Origin: Tetradesmus obliquus | Taxonomy: Eukaryota > Chlorophyta > Chlorophyceae > Sphaeropleales > Scenedesmaceae | Assembly (NCBI GenBank): GCA_030272155.1 | Contig: CP126199.1 | Span: 4,824,501-4,888,500 of the forward strand | DNA length: 64,000 nucleotides | Reading direction: 5' to 3' | Part shown: positions 11,621 through 20,218 of the stretch, piece by piece | Layout: every line of letters starts with the position of its first letter | How positions within the stretch are numbered: the first letter of the stretch is position 1 | Program-made: the position numbers and the translations under genes | The notes under the pieces: model-generated | Told to the model about the DNA's origin: nothing | Databases searched by the model: none | The model's input: the letters and a program-made list of their open reading frames with translations, nothing else

Positions 11621-13528
11621 TCAGAAGAAATCGCAGAAAAAAAACTCATCGGCATCATCAATAACTTGAGCAATAGCCTGACAGGACAGAAGGACCTCAG
11701 GATCAGTGTCCGGGTGACACCGCATCAGATAGCAGCAGTGCACAAAAGCAGCCACCAAATCAGGTGCCTGCTTCATAAAAGTGATCATGTCATCGCCTGC
11801 TGGGTGGCAACCAGCAATAGTAGCCCACGTTTGTGACGAGTCCCCGAAGGGTTCGAACAACATAGCAAATCGCTCGCGGACTGGTGCATAGAAAGGGCAC
11901 TCAAAGATCATATGAAACTCATCCTCAACCACCTCAGACTGGCAGCCAGGACGTAGGCACACCCTGTCACTTCGCGGCACAGGTGGCCGCTGCCACCTGC
12001 CACTGCAGACACGTAAATCATGGGCACCCAACCGGAAACGGGTCAAGGACCCCAGATGCTCTCTGTTGATCCCAGCAGTTTGAGAGACATAATCTGGGCA
12101 CCATAAAGCTGGGCTCACAGACAGCATGTCAGCAGAAGAGCATGCCGCAAACCACCGCTCATAGGTACTGTAGACACCATGACCACTAGCAGCATCACGC
12201 GGGTTGACAGGGCACCCCTGCCACTGCTGATACAAAACGCCATCAAAAGCACGCGCTATGGTTTTCAGATCCAGAGACTGGAAGTTTTGCAGCCGTTGCA
12301 CGGCATCTCCCAGCTGCTGTGAGTGGGCATGCACATATTCAAGTACACGTCGCAACTGTGTGCACCACACTGCGCCGCTGCTGGAAGCAGTGGACAACCG
12401 GAAGTTGTCACGCATAGCACAGGCCAAAAGGGAGGACGCATCCATATCCACAACCCTATTCCACATGCTCACCGCCGCACGAAGCCACAAACTGACCAAA
12501 GGCTGGGCCCCAAATTCTCTTGACAGAAGCAAGCGAGCAGTGGACTTGCGGACACGTCCTGCAAGTGTACGCAGAAACGTGAACTGCACCCTGCTGATGA
12601 CAATGTTCTGCAACTTGCCGACCAAAGCAGCACCCGAGCCCGCCTGGCTGAGCAGGGCTGGACCCCACACTTCGGAACAGTCACACAGAATTGGAGACAC
12701 AAGAGAGTTGAAGAGCTGCACCTGCATTGACAAACTGCGAATGCCATGCTCCTTACATCTGGCCAGCATAGCCCACATCGCTCTACTACCAGCCGCAGCC
12801 AGAGCATCAGTGCAAACAGACACACCCTGAGTGGAATGGAACTGGACGCCCAAGTACCTGAACTGCTGTGACACCGGAACCTGCTGCCCCTGGTACTGCC
12901 ACACTGCTGCACCGCTGTAGCGCTTCCTGTCAAACACAACTACTTCTGTCTTGCCCACATTAACCTGCATGTCATACTCACTACAAAATGATTGCAGGGC
13001 ATCCAGCAGCTGCTGTAGTTTGCCGGCTGTTTCTGCTAGCAGCACCAGGTCATCAGCATACAGCAGCAGTCTCACCATTCTGCTGCCCAGAGCCGTGCCA
13101 CACGCACCACAGCGGTCGGCTAGCCATTGCTCCACTCGATCGATGAATATGCCAAACAGCAGAGGCGATAGTGGGTCGCCTTGCTTCACACCACGAGTGC
13201 TGTCAAAGGGCTGCCCAACTCTGCCTGACAACTTAGTGATCATAGGCGCATTCCAGTACATAGAAACGATAGATGCTAGCACATTGCCTCGCAAGCCAAT
13301 GTCTGCCAGGCACCGCATAAGCAGGTCGCGTCGAACCAGGTCATACGCCTTCCTGAAATCCACAAAGCATGCAAACAAGCGACCATGACCCAAACGGCTG
13401 CGATCCACAAGGTGCTTCAGCACAAAAACATGGTCACACGTCCTGTGCCTATCCCTAAAACCAGCCTGTCCCCACGCCCTGTAACCACGCTCTTCACAGT
13501 AGGCTGCCAAACGCTTCTCGATCAACAC
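11621..13528 (-). CDS. LINE ORF2, reverse transcriptase and zinc-knuckle part
   Basis: A 635-codon frame. The RT signature blocks are CFVDFRKAYDLV (about 54-65), RGVKQGDPLSPLLFGIF (about 112-128) and the catalytic LLLYADDLVLLA (YADD at 157-160), followed by GKTEVVVFD and FRYLGVQF. Near the C terminus CLRPGC plus EDEFHMIFECPFYAPVRERF forms the zf-RVT knuckle. The frame has no ATG: it starts inside the RT N-terminal region (GKLLVLIEKRLAAY) and should be joined to the 13955-15985 frame. Function: copying element RNA into DNA at the nicked target. Confidence 0.92.
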   Translation of the reverse strand: MLIEKRLAAYCEERGYRAWGQAGFRDRHRTCDHVFVLKHLVDRSRLGHGRLFACFVDFRKAYDLVRRDLLMRCLADIGLRGNVLASIVSMYWNAPMITKLSGRVGQPFDSTRGVKQGDPLSPLLFGIFIDRVEQWLADRCGACGTALGSRMVRLLLYADDLVLLAETAGKLQQLLDALQSFCSEYDMQVNVGKTEVVVFDRKRYSGAAVWQYQGQQVPVSQQFRYLGVQFHSTQGVSVCTDALAAAGSRAMWAMLARCKEHGIRSLSMQVQLFNSLVSPILCDCSEVWGPALLSQAGSGAALVGKLQNIVISRVQFTFLRTLAGRVRKSTARLLLSREFGAQPLVSLWLRAAVSMWNRVVDMDASSLLACAMRDNFRLSTASSSGAVWCTQLRRVLEYVHAHSQQLGDAVQRLQNFQSLDLKTIARAFDGVLYQQWQGCPVNPRDAASGHGVYSTYERWFAACSSADMLSVSPALWCPDYVSQTAGINREHLGSLTRFRLGAHDLRVCSGRWQRPPVPRSDRVCLRPGCQSEVVEDEFHMIFECPFYAPVRERFAMLFEPFGDSSQTWATIAGCHPAGDDMITFMKQAPDLVAAFVHCCYLMRCHPDTDPEVLLSCQAIAQVIDDADEFFFCDFF

Positions 13529-13536
13529 TAGCAGTT

Positions 13537-13958
13537 TCCCGTGACTACGTCACTCCTATCTAGTACGGATGGGAGGCACCCGTGCTTGCTGGTGCTGTCC
13601 TCAAGGCAGCAACTGCACCACCTGCAATCTTAGCAGCCACCCATGATCATCCCTATCCCGTTCGCTTTTCGCCTGATAGTCTCACGCCATCGCTTTTCGG
13701 ATATTGTTGCTTCACTGCCTGCTGTTCCTGCTGTAGCCCGTGATGTTTTGCAGTAGCACCCCGCAACAGAACACCGCTGCACCCAGCCCACGGCTTCGAA
13801 ACGACTCTACATGTCTACACTACATTTTATCTGTTGCTCTCGAGCCCTCGTTTGCGTCCTCTGCACGTTTTCGAATCGCCCTGGGGTTCAAGGGCCAGGT
13901 CCTAAGCCAGGCTTCTGACTGACTGACTGACTGACTGACGGACAGTATTTTTTTCTAG
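13537..13958. mobile_element. About 420-bp insertion splitting LINE ORF2
   Basis: The endonuclease-side frame ends …VMGKMFSIHY-stop and the RT-side frame opens with HGKLLVLIEK, two versions of the same ORF2 position. Between them lies non-coding sequence with five to six CTGA repeats (13918-13938). The flanks GGCAAAATGTTCAGT and GGGAAACTGCTAGT (minus strand) look like a degenerate target-site duplication. Alternatively the edges CACTACTA and TAGGAGTG could be imperfect terminal inverted repeats. I cannot decide between a SINE and a small DNA element. Confidence 0.55.
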
Positions 13959-15985
13959 TAGTGGATACTGAACATTTTGCCCATGACTGAGCCAACAGCT
14001 ATACCACGGTAGTTATCCAGGTCACTGGGGTCACCCTTTTTGAACACTGCTGACAGGTAAGCAGAACACCACACTCCAGGCACCTGACCACACTTCATGA
14101 CTGCTGTGAAAATTGCGCTCAAGTCCTCATGCAGGACATACAGGTGTTTTTTGTAACCTCGACCCGTGATATAAACATTATATGCACCCTTGAACAGCTC
14201 ACCACGCAGCCCATCTGGCCCTGGCATCCGCCCATTATGCATTCGCAGCAAAACAGTCTCCATCTCACCCGCAGAAAAAGGATCATTCAGATGCGATGCA
14301 GCAGCCACAGCTGGGCCGTCCTGGCATTGTGACAACAATTTCGCCATAAAACAGGTAGGGCTTGCGCCCTCCTCAGGTAAACTGTGCTGCCCAGGGGACC
14401 CATAGAGGGCACGCCAATGTCTGTCAACAGCACTCATGTCCTGAAGCATGCACGCCATCCGCCGACCCCTGTACGCCGTCCAAAAACGCCTGGGATTGTG
14501 CTTTAAATCATCTGCCAAACGCGCCTGCCACTGCTTCTCACAATGCCGCTTGGCCCTGCGCTTAGCAGCATTGAAAACCATGCGCGCTGCTGCTGCTGCA
14601 TGCGAGTTCTGGCTGCGCACTGCCGCACGTAATGCCGCCCACTCCTGCTTGCAGTGGACAAACCACCGCTTTGCCACACGGCCATCCTGAGCACGCTTGC
14701 ACTGACCATTGCCACTCACACCAAAGATGGGCTCTGCAGCCTGTCGGATAGCATCACACCACGCCTCACATGCAGCAAAAACTTGCTCAGTCGTCGCTGT
14801 AGGAGCACACAGGCGCTGTAGAGCTGCATCCCGCTTTGAAACGCATGCATCTGCCTCCAGTGCACTCACATACTGTGTCCTTTTGCAGGGATCCCACCTA
14901 ATGCACCGCACAGGCGGTAGATCTGCAAAGGGCTGCAGCTCCTCCACAGGGGGTTCAGGTACACTCAGGGCACACACCAGCATATTGTGATCCGACAAAC
15001 CGTCTGATGGCACCACAGCAAAGTTACCGACTCGGGGTAGCAGAGTGCGTGAGACAATGCCATAATCAATCACACTTTTGCTGGCTGCTCTTTTCTTTGC
15101 CCGCTTTGCACCACTGCTGCTGCCAGAGCCACCATCAACAGCAGTTGACTTCGCAGATTGGAAAGTAGCAGCACCTGTAGGGTCGCCTGTTGTCCGGCCA
15201 TTGAGAATTACGCTGTTTGTAGCTGCACACAGAGCCAGGAGCTGCTCACCAAAATTACACACAGGCCGCTGATCAGTGTTCCTCCTCTGTCGCAGCACCA
15301 CAGGGGCCACTTGTCCCGCCAACACACCCATGGAGTCCAGTAGTTGCTGGGCAGCACCGCCAGAGTCATCAGCTGTTGAAGTATGAGCATTGAAATCACC
15401 AAAAAGACAAACTTCACCAAGCGCCTGATACGCCACAATGTCAGCCTGCAGATCACTGTACGCCGCCTGCCAGGCCTCAGCACCCAGCTGCTGCCACTCA
15501 ACAGACACAAGCGGTGGGAAATACACACACGCAATAAACAACGACACACGCCCAGGGCAATCAACTCGTAGCCACATAACATACTCAGACCTCTTCACCA
15601 CTGAGCAGCGCTGAGCCCATTTTTGCTTGACTAAGGCCAACATTCCCTGGCCCTTGCCAGCACCACGCTCTGAGCGGTTCACGCGGGGCAGTCCTGCAAA
15701 AGTCTGGAAGCCAGGAAAGACATCAGGCAGCTCTTCACGGCCCACCTCAACCATAAGCACAACATCAAACATCCAAAAGTTGCTGCAGCGCTGCGACACC
15801 TGGGCAAGCTTACTTGGGCTGAGCACGTCAGCGTTCCAAAAACATATGTTGAGAGGGCACTCACACGCTGCGCGTGTCACACCACGGGCTGCCATCCGCC
15901 GCACATGTTCACTGTAGCCATCCTCATCATTGCTGGAAACAGTAAGATTCTCATCAGCTGCTGAGTTAGAAACACTCCGAGACAC
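13955..15985 (-). CDS. LINE ORF2, APE-type endonuclease part
   Basis: A 676-codon frame with an exonuclease-endonuclease-phosphatase fold: LNICFWNADVLSPSK (about 45-59), MVEVG (about 78-82, catalytic Glu region), CLFGDFNAHTS (GDFNAH at 196-201) and DGLSDHNMLV (SDHN at 333-336). A linker of about 200 residues and the beginning of the RT domain (NGRMPGPDGLRGELFKG, then DLDNYRGIAVGSVMGK) follow, before a premature stop caused by the insertion. The protein would nick target DNA to prime reverse transcription. A tract of Gly/Ser and Lys residues (about 285-305) is unusual for the domain and may be a loop insertion. Confidence 0.9.
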   Translation of the reverse strand: MSRSVSNSAADENLTVSSNDEDGYSEHVRRMAARGVTRAACECPLNICFWNADVLSPSKLAQVSQRCSNFWMFDVVLMVEVGREELPDVFPGFQTFAGLPRVNRSERGAGKGQGMLALVKQKWAQRCSVVKRSEYVMWLRVDCPGRVSLFIACVYFPPLVSVEWQQLGAEAWQAAYSDLQADIVAYQALGEVCLFGDFNAHTSTADDSGGAAQQLLDSMGVLAGQVAPVVLRQRRNTDQRPVCNFGEQLLALCAATNSVILNGRTTGDPTGAATFQSAKSTAVDGGSGSSSGAKRAKKRAASKSVIDYGIVSRTLLPRVGNFAVVPSDGLSDHNMLVCALSVPEPPVEELQPFADLPPVRCIRWDPCKRTQYVSALEADACVSKRDAALQRLCAPTATTEQVFAACEAWCDAIRQAAEPIFGVSGNGQCKRAQDGRVAKRWFVHCKQEWAALRAAVRSQNSHAAAAARMVFNAAKRRAKRHCEKQWQARLADDLKHNPRRFWTAYRGRRMACMLQDMSAVDRHWRALYGSPGQHSLPEEGASPTCFMAKLLSQCQDGPAVAAASHLNDPFSAGEMETVLLRMHNGRMPGPDGLRGELFKGAYNVYITGRGYKKHLYVLHEDLSAIFTAVMKCGQVPGVWCSAYLSAVFKKGDPSDLDNYRGIAVGSVMGKMFSIHY

Positions 15986-16021
15986 ACTAACTCCCCCAAC
16001 CCGCCGCTGGCCCCCGCACCT

Positions 16022-16957
16022 CTACTGCACAACGACCTGCTCCCCGCCGTCCACCAGCTTGTTGAGGTAGTCCACGCTCCACACAGTGGAGTCGGCTGTG
16101 CGGCGGCCAAAGGTGCAGGTGCCAAAGTCCCAGTATGGCTTGAGGCCCCTGTTGCTGGCCTGCTTGAGTGCGCGCTGGAAGGCCGGGGAGGCCTCGATGC
16201 GGCGGCGCGCCTCCTTCTCCTCACGTGTCCATTCTGTGGTGAAGGTGATCTTGTAGACCTCCTTGAGCTGCTTGGCCACCGAGAACAGGGCGCCGCGCAG
16301 GGAGGAGTCTGTCAGGGTGACCACCAGCATCTGGTAGCCCTCCTTGCTGCTGCCTGCTGCTACTGCCTGCTTGCTGTATGGGAAGCTGATGGCGTTGCTG
16401 AAAATTGCCTGTGGGAGAGGGATCCCTGGGTACATGGTCTCAAGCACTGCACGAACTGCCCTGTCCAGCGCCTGGGAGCCCAGCATTGCCCGCTGCCAGT
16501 ATGGTGCTGCCCTGTTGCTGCTGCTGCTGCTGCTGGCCCCGCCACTGCCCTGCTTGGCCTGCTGCGGGGCAACCTCTGGCACCATGAAGAAGCGCATGGT
16601 GTTGCTGCGGGCGTTGTGGATCACTGAGCCCTGCTGCTTGATGGCGCCAATCTCCTCGCGAACCTTCTGCATGTCATGACTCAGCGCGTCGCTCTGGCGC
16701 TGCAGCGCCACCTGGCTGTTGGCGAGCGCCTCAAAGTTTTTGTTGATGCTATCTAAGCGCTGGTTAGTTGCCTGCTGCTGCTCAGTGAGCACGGTGACAC
16801 CCTGCTTGATGCTGAGCAGCAAGTCCATGTGCGCATCGTCGGGCCCATCAGTTTTGCCACGTTTGTAGCCGAGGATCTTTGCCACGTCAACATCCATGTT
16901 GGCTGCACTTTTTTTGCATTGCCTTTGGTTTTTTTTGCATTTGCGTTTTTTTTGCAT
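16022..16957 (-). CDS. LINE ORF1, coiled-coil RNA-binding protein
   Basis: A 311-codon frame. An ATG at 16955-16957 adds a Lys-rich leader (MQKKRKCKK) encoded by repeated TTTTTGCATT motifs; an internal ATG at 16895-16897 (MDVDVAKILGYKRGK) is the alternative start. The first third has heptad-like spacing (LLSIKQGVTVLTEQQQATNQ, LDSINKNFEALANSQ), typical of the trimerising coiled coil of LINE ORF1 proteins. A Ser-rich linker and a folded C-terminal half with a basic helix (EWTREEKEARRRIEAS) follow. It sits 36 bp upstream of the endonuclease frame, as expected for an L1-like element. I see no CCHC knuckle. Confidence 0.75.
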   Translation of the reverse strand: MQKKRKCKKNQRQCKKSAANMDVDVAKILGYKRGKTDGPDDAHMDLLLSIKQGVTVLTEQQQATNQRLDSINKNFEALANSQVALQRQSDALSHDMQKVREEIGAIKQQGSVIHNARSNTMRFFMVPEVAPQQAKQGSGGASSSSSSNRAAPYWQRAMLGSQALDRAVRAVLETMYPGIPLPQAIFSNAISFPYSKQAVAAGSSKEGYQMLVVTLTDSSLRGALFSVAKQLKEVYKITFTTEWTREEKEARRRIEASPAFQRALKQASNRGLKPYWDFGTCTFGRRTADSTVWSVDYLNKLVDGGEQVVVQ

Positions 16958-17112
16958 TGCCTTTGGTAAAATGTAAAACCACTATGGGAACTGCTTGGGC
17001 CCCAAGGGGGTGCTAAAAGACTGCGCGCAGCGCTTAGGCGTGGCTTCCATCTATCTCCCACCGCCTTGCCCTGAACTGTGCCGGCATTGGCCGGCCCAGC
17101 ATCTGGGTCTCA

Positions 17113-17355
17113 ATGAACAGTCAGCCGCTGCAGCAGGCTGCAGCTAGGTGGTGGGCAGTGAGTATGCTTGGTGCAGAGCAGCATGTTGTTGTGGCTGGAG
17201 AAGGCGATTGCTCTGTGTGTGGCATAGAGTCTGGCTTCAGCAAGCAGTGCAGTGCCTACAAGCTGGCAAAGTACTGCAGCAAGGGCTGCCAGCGCATTGC
17301 CTGGGATGGTGTTCACAAGAAGGCATGCAGGAAAGCGCGAGCACGTGTGTCGTAA
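17113..17355 (+). CDS. MYND-type zinc finger ORF, 80 residues
   Basis: C33, C36, C46, Y54-C55, C59-Q60, W64, H68 and C72 follow the MYND consensus (protein-interaction zinc finger). The position normally held by the fourth Cys is Tyr (Y49 in QCSAYK), so one of the two zinc sites would lack a ligand. The ORF is short and ends 17 residues after the core, at TAA. Directly upstream is the 5' end of the minus-strand LINE. It could be a complete small protein, the last exon of a longer gene cut by the LINE, or a decaying copy; MYND fragments are abundant in green algal genomes. Confidence 0.6.
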   Translation: MNSQPLQQAAARWWAVSMLGAEQHVVVAGEGDCSVCGIESGFSKQCSAYKLAKYCSKGCQRIAWDGVHKKACRKARARVS

Positions 17356-18800
17356 GGCATATTATGGCACGTTGCCATCAACTTTGTTACACTCAGCTTG
17401 TGCCTATGCCATGGTCAAAGTTGGTAGCATGGCAATGGCTCATATGCATTCCCAATGATGTTGGTAGGAGATGGTACAGGCGCAGCTGGTATGCACTCCA
17501 GCTTTCAACGCATAGCATGTGTCCATTGATGCCATGTGGAAACCCGTGTGACCACAGCACGTGGTATGTCGTATGCATCTCACTGTGCTGTGCACTGTTC
17601 AACACTCCAGCACAGCGACCATGCAAGGGCCCGGCCGCATGGACCGTCTGCAGATGTTGACAACAGCAACCAAGTATACAACACTCTGACATGATGCATC
17701 GCTGAAACCCATCATGTGCATGTGTGCTCATGCCGCGTGTAGCCCATGATTGGATCTGGGTTGAGCAGGCTCAAATGACGGTGCGGGCACTGCACATGTC
17801 TACATTCCATGCAGACAAGTGGTCAAAACAGAACCACTGGTATTCCGAAGCAGCAAACAAAACCAGGCAGGGCGCTGTTGTGCCAAACACAGCCATTGCG
17901 GACCAGAAGAAGCAAACAAACTATGAAGGACCTGCACAAACGTCTGTCTCTAACCATGCACAAACTTCACACAACGGAGCAGCAGCAGCCATGCAAGGGC
18001 CCGGCTGCGTAGACCATCAGTGTACATGCAATATACTCCACAGCAACCAGGCAGCAGCAAGACCATATGGCGCCCACTACAGTAGTAGCATATGGCACCG
18101 GCCCTGCCTTTCTTTCCGTGTGCCCCCCATCCCCACGTGCATCCCTACTTGCATGGACAACCAATTGCTGTGCTTGGTACGATAACGGCAAAGCAGCGCC
18201 GTTTTTTTCAATGCTGCCACCAATCATAAACTGCTCCACCTGTCCGCAATTAGCACGGGACCACCACCGTTGTGTGCCCTCTCAGCTGACGGCAGTGTGA
18301 TGCCGCTCTTAGATATGCCCCCCTGACCAAAACAGCGCTCAGCCGTGATACCTAAAATGCTCAATCAAAGTGGAAACTAGAGGCGACAAACACCAACCCC
18401 AATGTAGCTGAATTGACCTTGCAGGAAAAGAACTGGCACCCGTCAAACAGGCAATGCACGAAGCCTGCAACTGTGATCAAGCTCACATGGCAAGCCAAGT
18501 TGTAGTGCATGCACTTTTTGTGCTGCTGCTGCTGCTAGCTTGCTGTTGCTGGCGCCGTGCCTGCACCCCAGTGCCTGCTCCTGCTATGATGAACAGTGTT
18601 GACCACAGTGTAACCGATACGGCCCAGCTGCACAACCAGCCACATCACCACTGCTCCATAGGCTGCCCCCCACTGCGCTGCTTGAGCCGTGCTCTGCCAG
18701 CACAACCAGCATCTCTGTTGCTCTGCTAGCGTCCCCGCTCTGCAGAAGCGCATTAATGACCAGTGACTTGCTGCCGCGCCAGCCACACCTGCAGCTGCCA
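17356..18800. other. No supported gene; one short dispersed repeat
   Basis: GCAAGGGCCCGGC followed by similar sequence (GCATGGACC / GCGTAGACC) occurs at about 17623 and 17993. Open frames are short, Cys/His-rich and without motifs. I see no RNA gene. Confidence 0.5.
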
Positions 18801-18807
18801 GTGTGCA

Positions 18808-19230
18808 TCAGCGTGGTGACATACACGCACGCTCGTCCAGCGGAGGGATTGTTGCACCTGGCTTCAACATGCTCAGAGCCTGTTGCGGCAGTGCCGACAA
18901 GCCCCTGTGGATTCTCACCCAGGGAATGAACTCAGTTGGCATCTGGATGGTCGTGCCAGCAGTGCAACTCGAGACCTTGGGATATGATGCCTTGACAGTG
19001 TAGCCGGAGATGGTGAACTTGGCAGTGCTGGTGCCAGTGACACACGGAACGTCCAGGGAGATGGATCCCCTACGCTCGTACGAGAGCAGACCAAACCTGT
19101 GGGTGGTAAGTGAGTGTTGCAGAGGCAGTCGTCGCACGTTGAGCGTGGCGGTATGAGCAGCAGCAGCAACAACACTGTGGCAAGCCGCTCTAGAAACATT
19201 AGCAAACGGCGCTTTGCAGTGTTCGCGCAT
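18808..19230 (-). CDS. Possible exon(s) of a secreted or surface protein, unidentified
   Basis: An open frame from an ATG at 19228-19230. The convincing part is RRGSISLDVPCVTGTSTAKF, then TISGYTVKASYP and CTAGTTIQMPTEFIPW, which looks like a beta-rich extracellular domain and could start at the acceptor CCACAG near 19106. An alternative frame in the same place starts MFLERLATVLLLLLLIPP, a good signal peptide, so the true gene may splice from that frame. It may belong with the secreted gene at 20219-23335, but the phases I tested do not join. Confidence 0.35.
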   Translation of the reverse strand: MREHCKAPFANVSRAACHSVVAAAAHTATLNVRRLPLQHSLTTHRFGLLSYERRGSISLDVPCVTGTSTAKFTISGYTVKASYPKVSSCTAGTTIQMPTEFIPWVRIHRGLSALPQQALSMLKPGATIPPLDERACMSPR

Positions 19231-20218
19231 GATGGAACAGCATGTTCAAGGTTGCTTGCCTCTCACTGGTGCCAGATTTTGCTGACAAATGTGCAAATGC
19301 GTCAGAATCAATGCCACAGGGTATGCCGACAACAGTAAGAAGCACCTGTTGCGACTCGGAGACGGGATTAGGTGTGATTACTTTTGCAGAGCAGTGTGTT
19401 GCATGCTATCAGTGCGTTGCTTTCCTATATGTGCCACTAGTGCCAGTACTGGCACGATGTTCTTCGAAAACAAAAGGCAGCTGACACATGACCATGCAAC
19501 ATGCAAAAGCCACACATTCAACAGCCGCTGAAGGTCAGCCACTGCCATGTGCCAGTTATGGCACATGTGACATGTGCTGTTGCACTCACTTAGCGAGGCT
19601 GCCTGCCTGGCTCGTCCAGGTCTGGCTCGTGAAGAAGGCTACCGTGCTCTCCAGCCTGTATAAAGAAGCAAGCACACCTCTGCCACCGCCCACAATTCTT
19701 GTCTGCCGCCCAAGCAGCTCCAGCCACTCTTTTGCTATGGCGAGCGCCTGGTGCGAGCACGCAACGGCATGGCGAGAAGCAGCAGCAGTGAGAGCGCTCA
19801 AGAGCTGTTTAAAACTACTGATGTGTTACATGCATTGCTGCATGTATCGTCGTGATGTCAGACAGTATGGTACACTGCAAGTGCTGTACAGTGCATTAGA
19901 TCACCATCAATGCACCACTAGCGGCTTGTTGCAACCTGCCTAGAGCAACACGGGTCGCCACAGGAGCATGCCATCTGCTCGTCAGCGGTAATGCATTGGG
20001 TCAAATGCAGCAGCATACACGGGCAGAGCCGCAAATAGCTTGCAAGAGCTGGCATAGCAAGGCTGCAGTCTTTATGGTGAAACACTTCTGTCACCGAATA
20101 CCAAGTCATGACATTTCTGGGTTTACTCAGCTTGCAGGTGTGCAATAGAAGAATATCCTGCGGCAGATCAGTATGACCAGCACTGTGCTGAGCTGTGCAG
20201 GGTTGGTAGTTCCGACGG
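19231..20218. other. No supported gene
   Basis: A 71-codon minus-strand frame (19586-19801, containing HQALAIAKEWLELLGRQ) might be an exon but has no motif or splice support. Otherwise nothing is visible. Confidence 0.45.

Larger units (their letters stand above)
11486..17000 (-). mobile_element. Near full-length L1-like LINE with a TAATG-repeat tail
   Basis: Reading the minus strand from right to left: a 5' region with T-rich repeats (16910-16970), ORF1 (16022-16957), the endonuclease half of ORF2 (13955-15985), the reverse transcriptase half (11621-13528), a short 3' UTR and a tail of about eight TAATG units (ATTAC on the plus strand, 11486-11523). The 5' end is not sharply defined and may lie near 17000-17100. 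ORF1 plus endonuclease plus RT plus zinc knuckle is the L1-type layout. ORF2 is split by an insertion at 13540-13955, so this copy is not autonomous. Confidence 0.9.
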
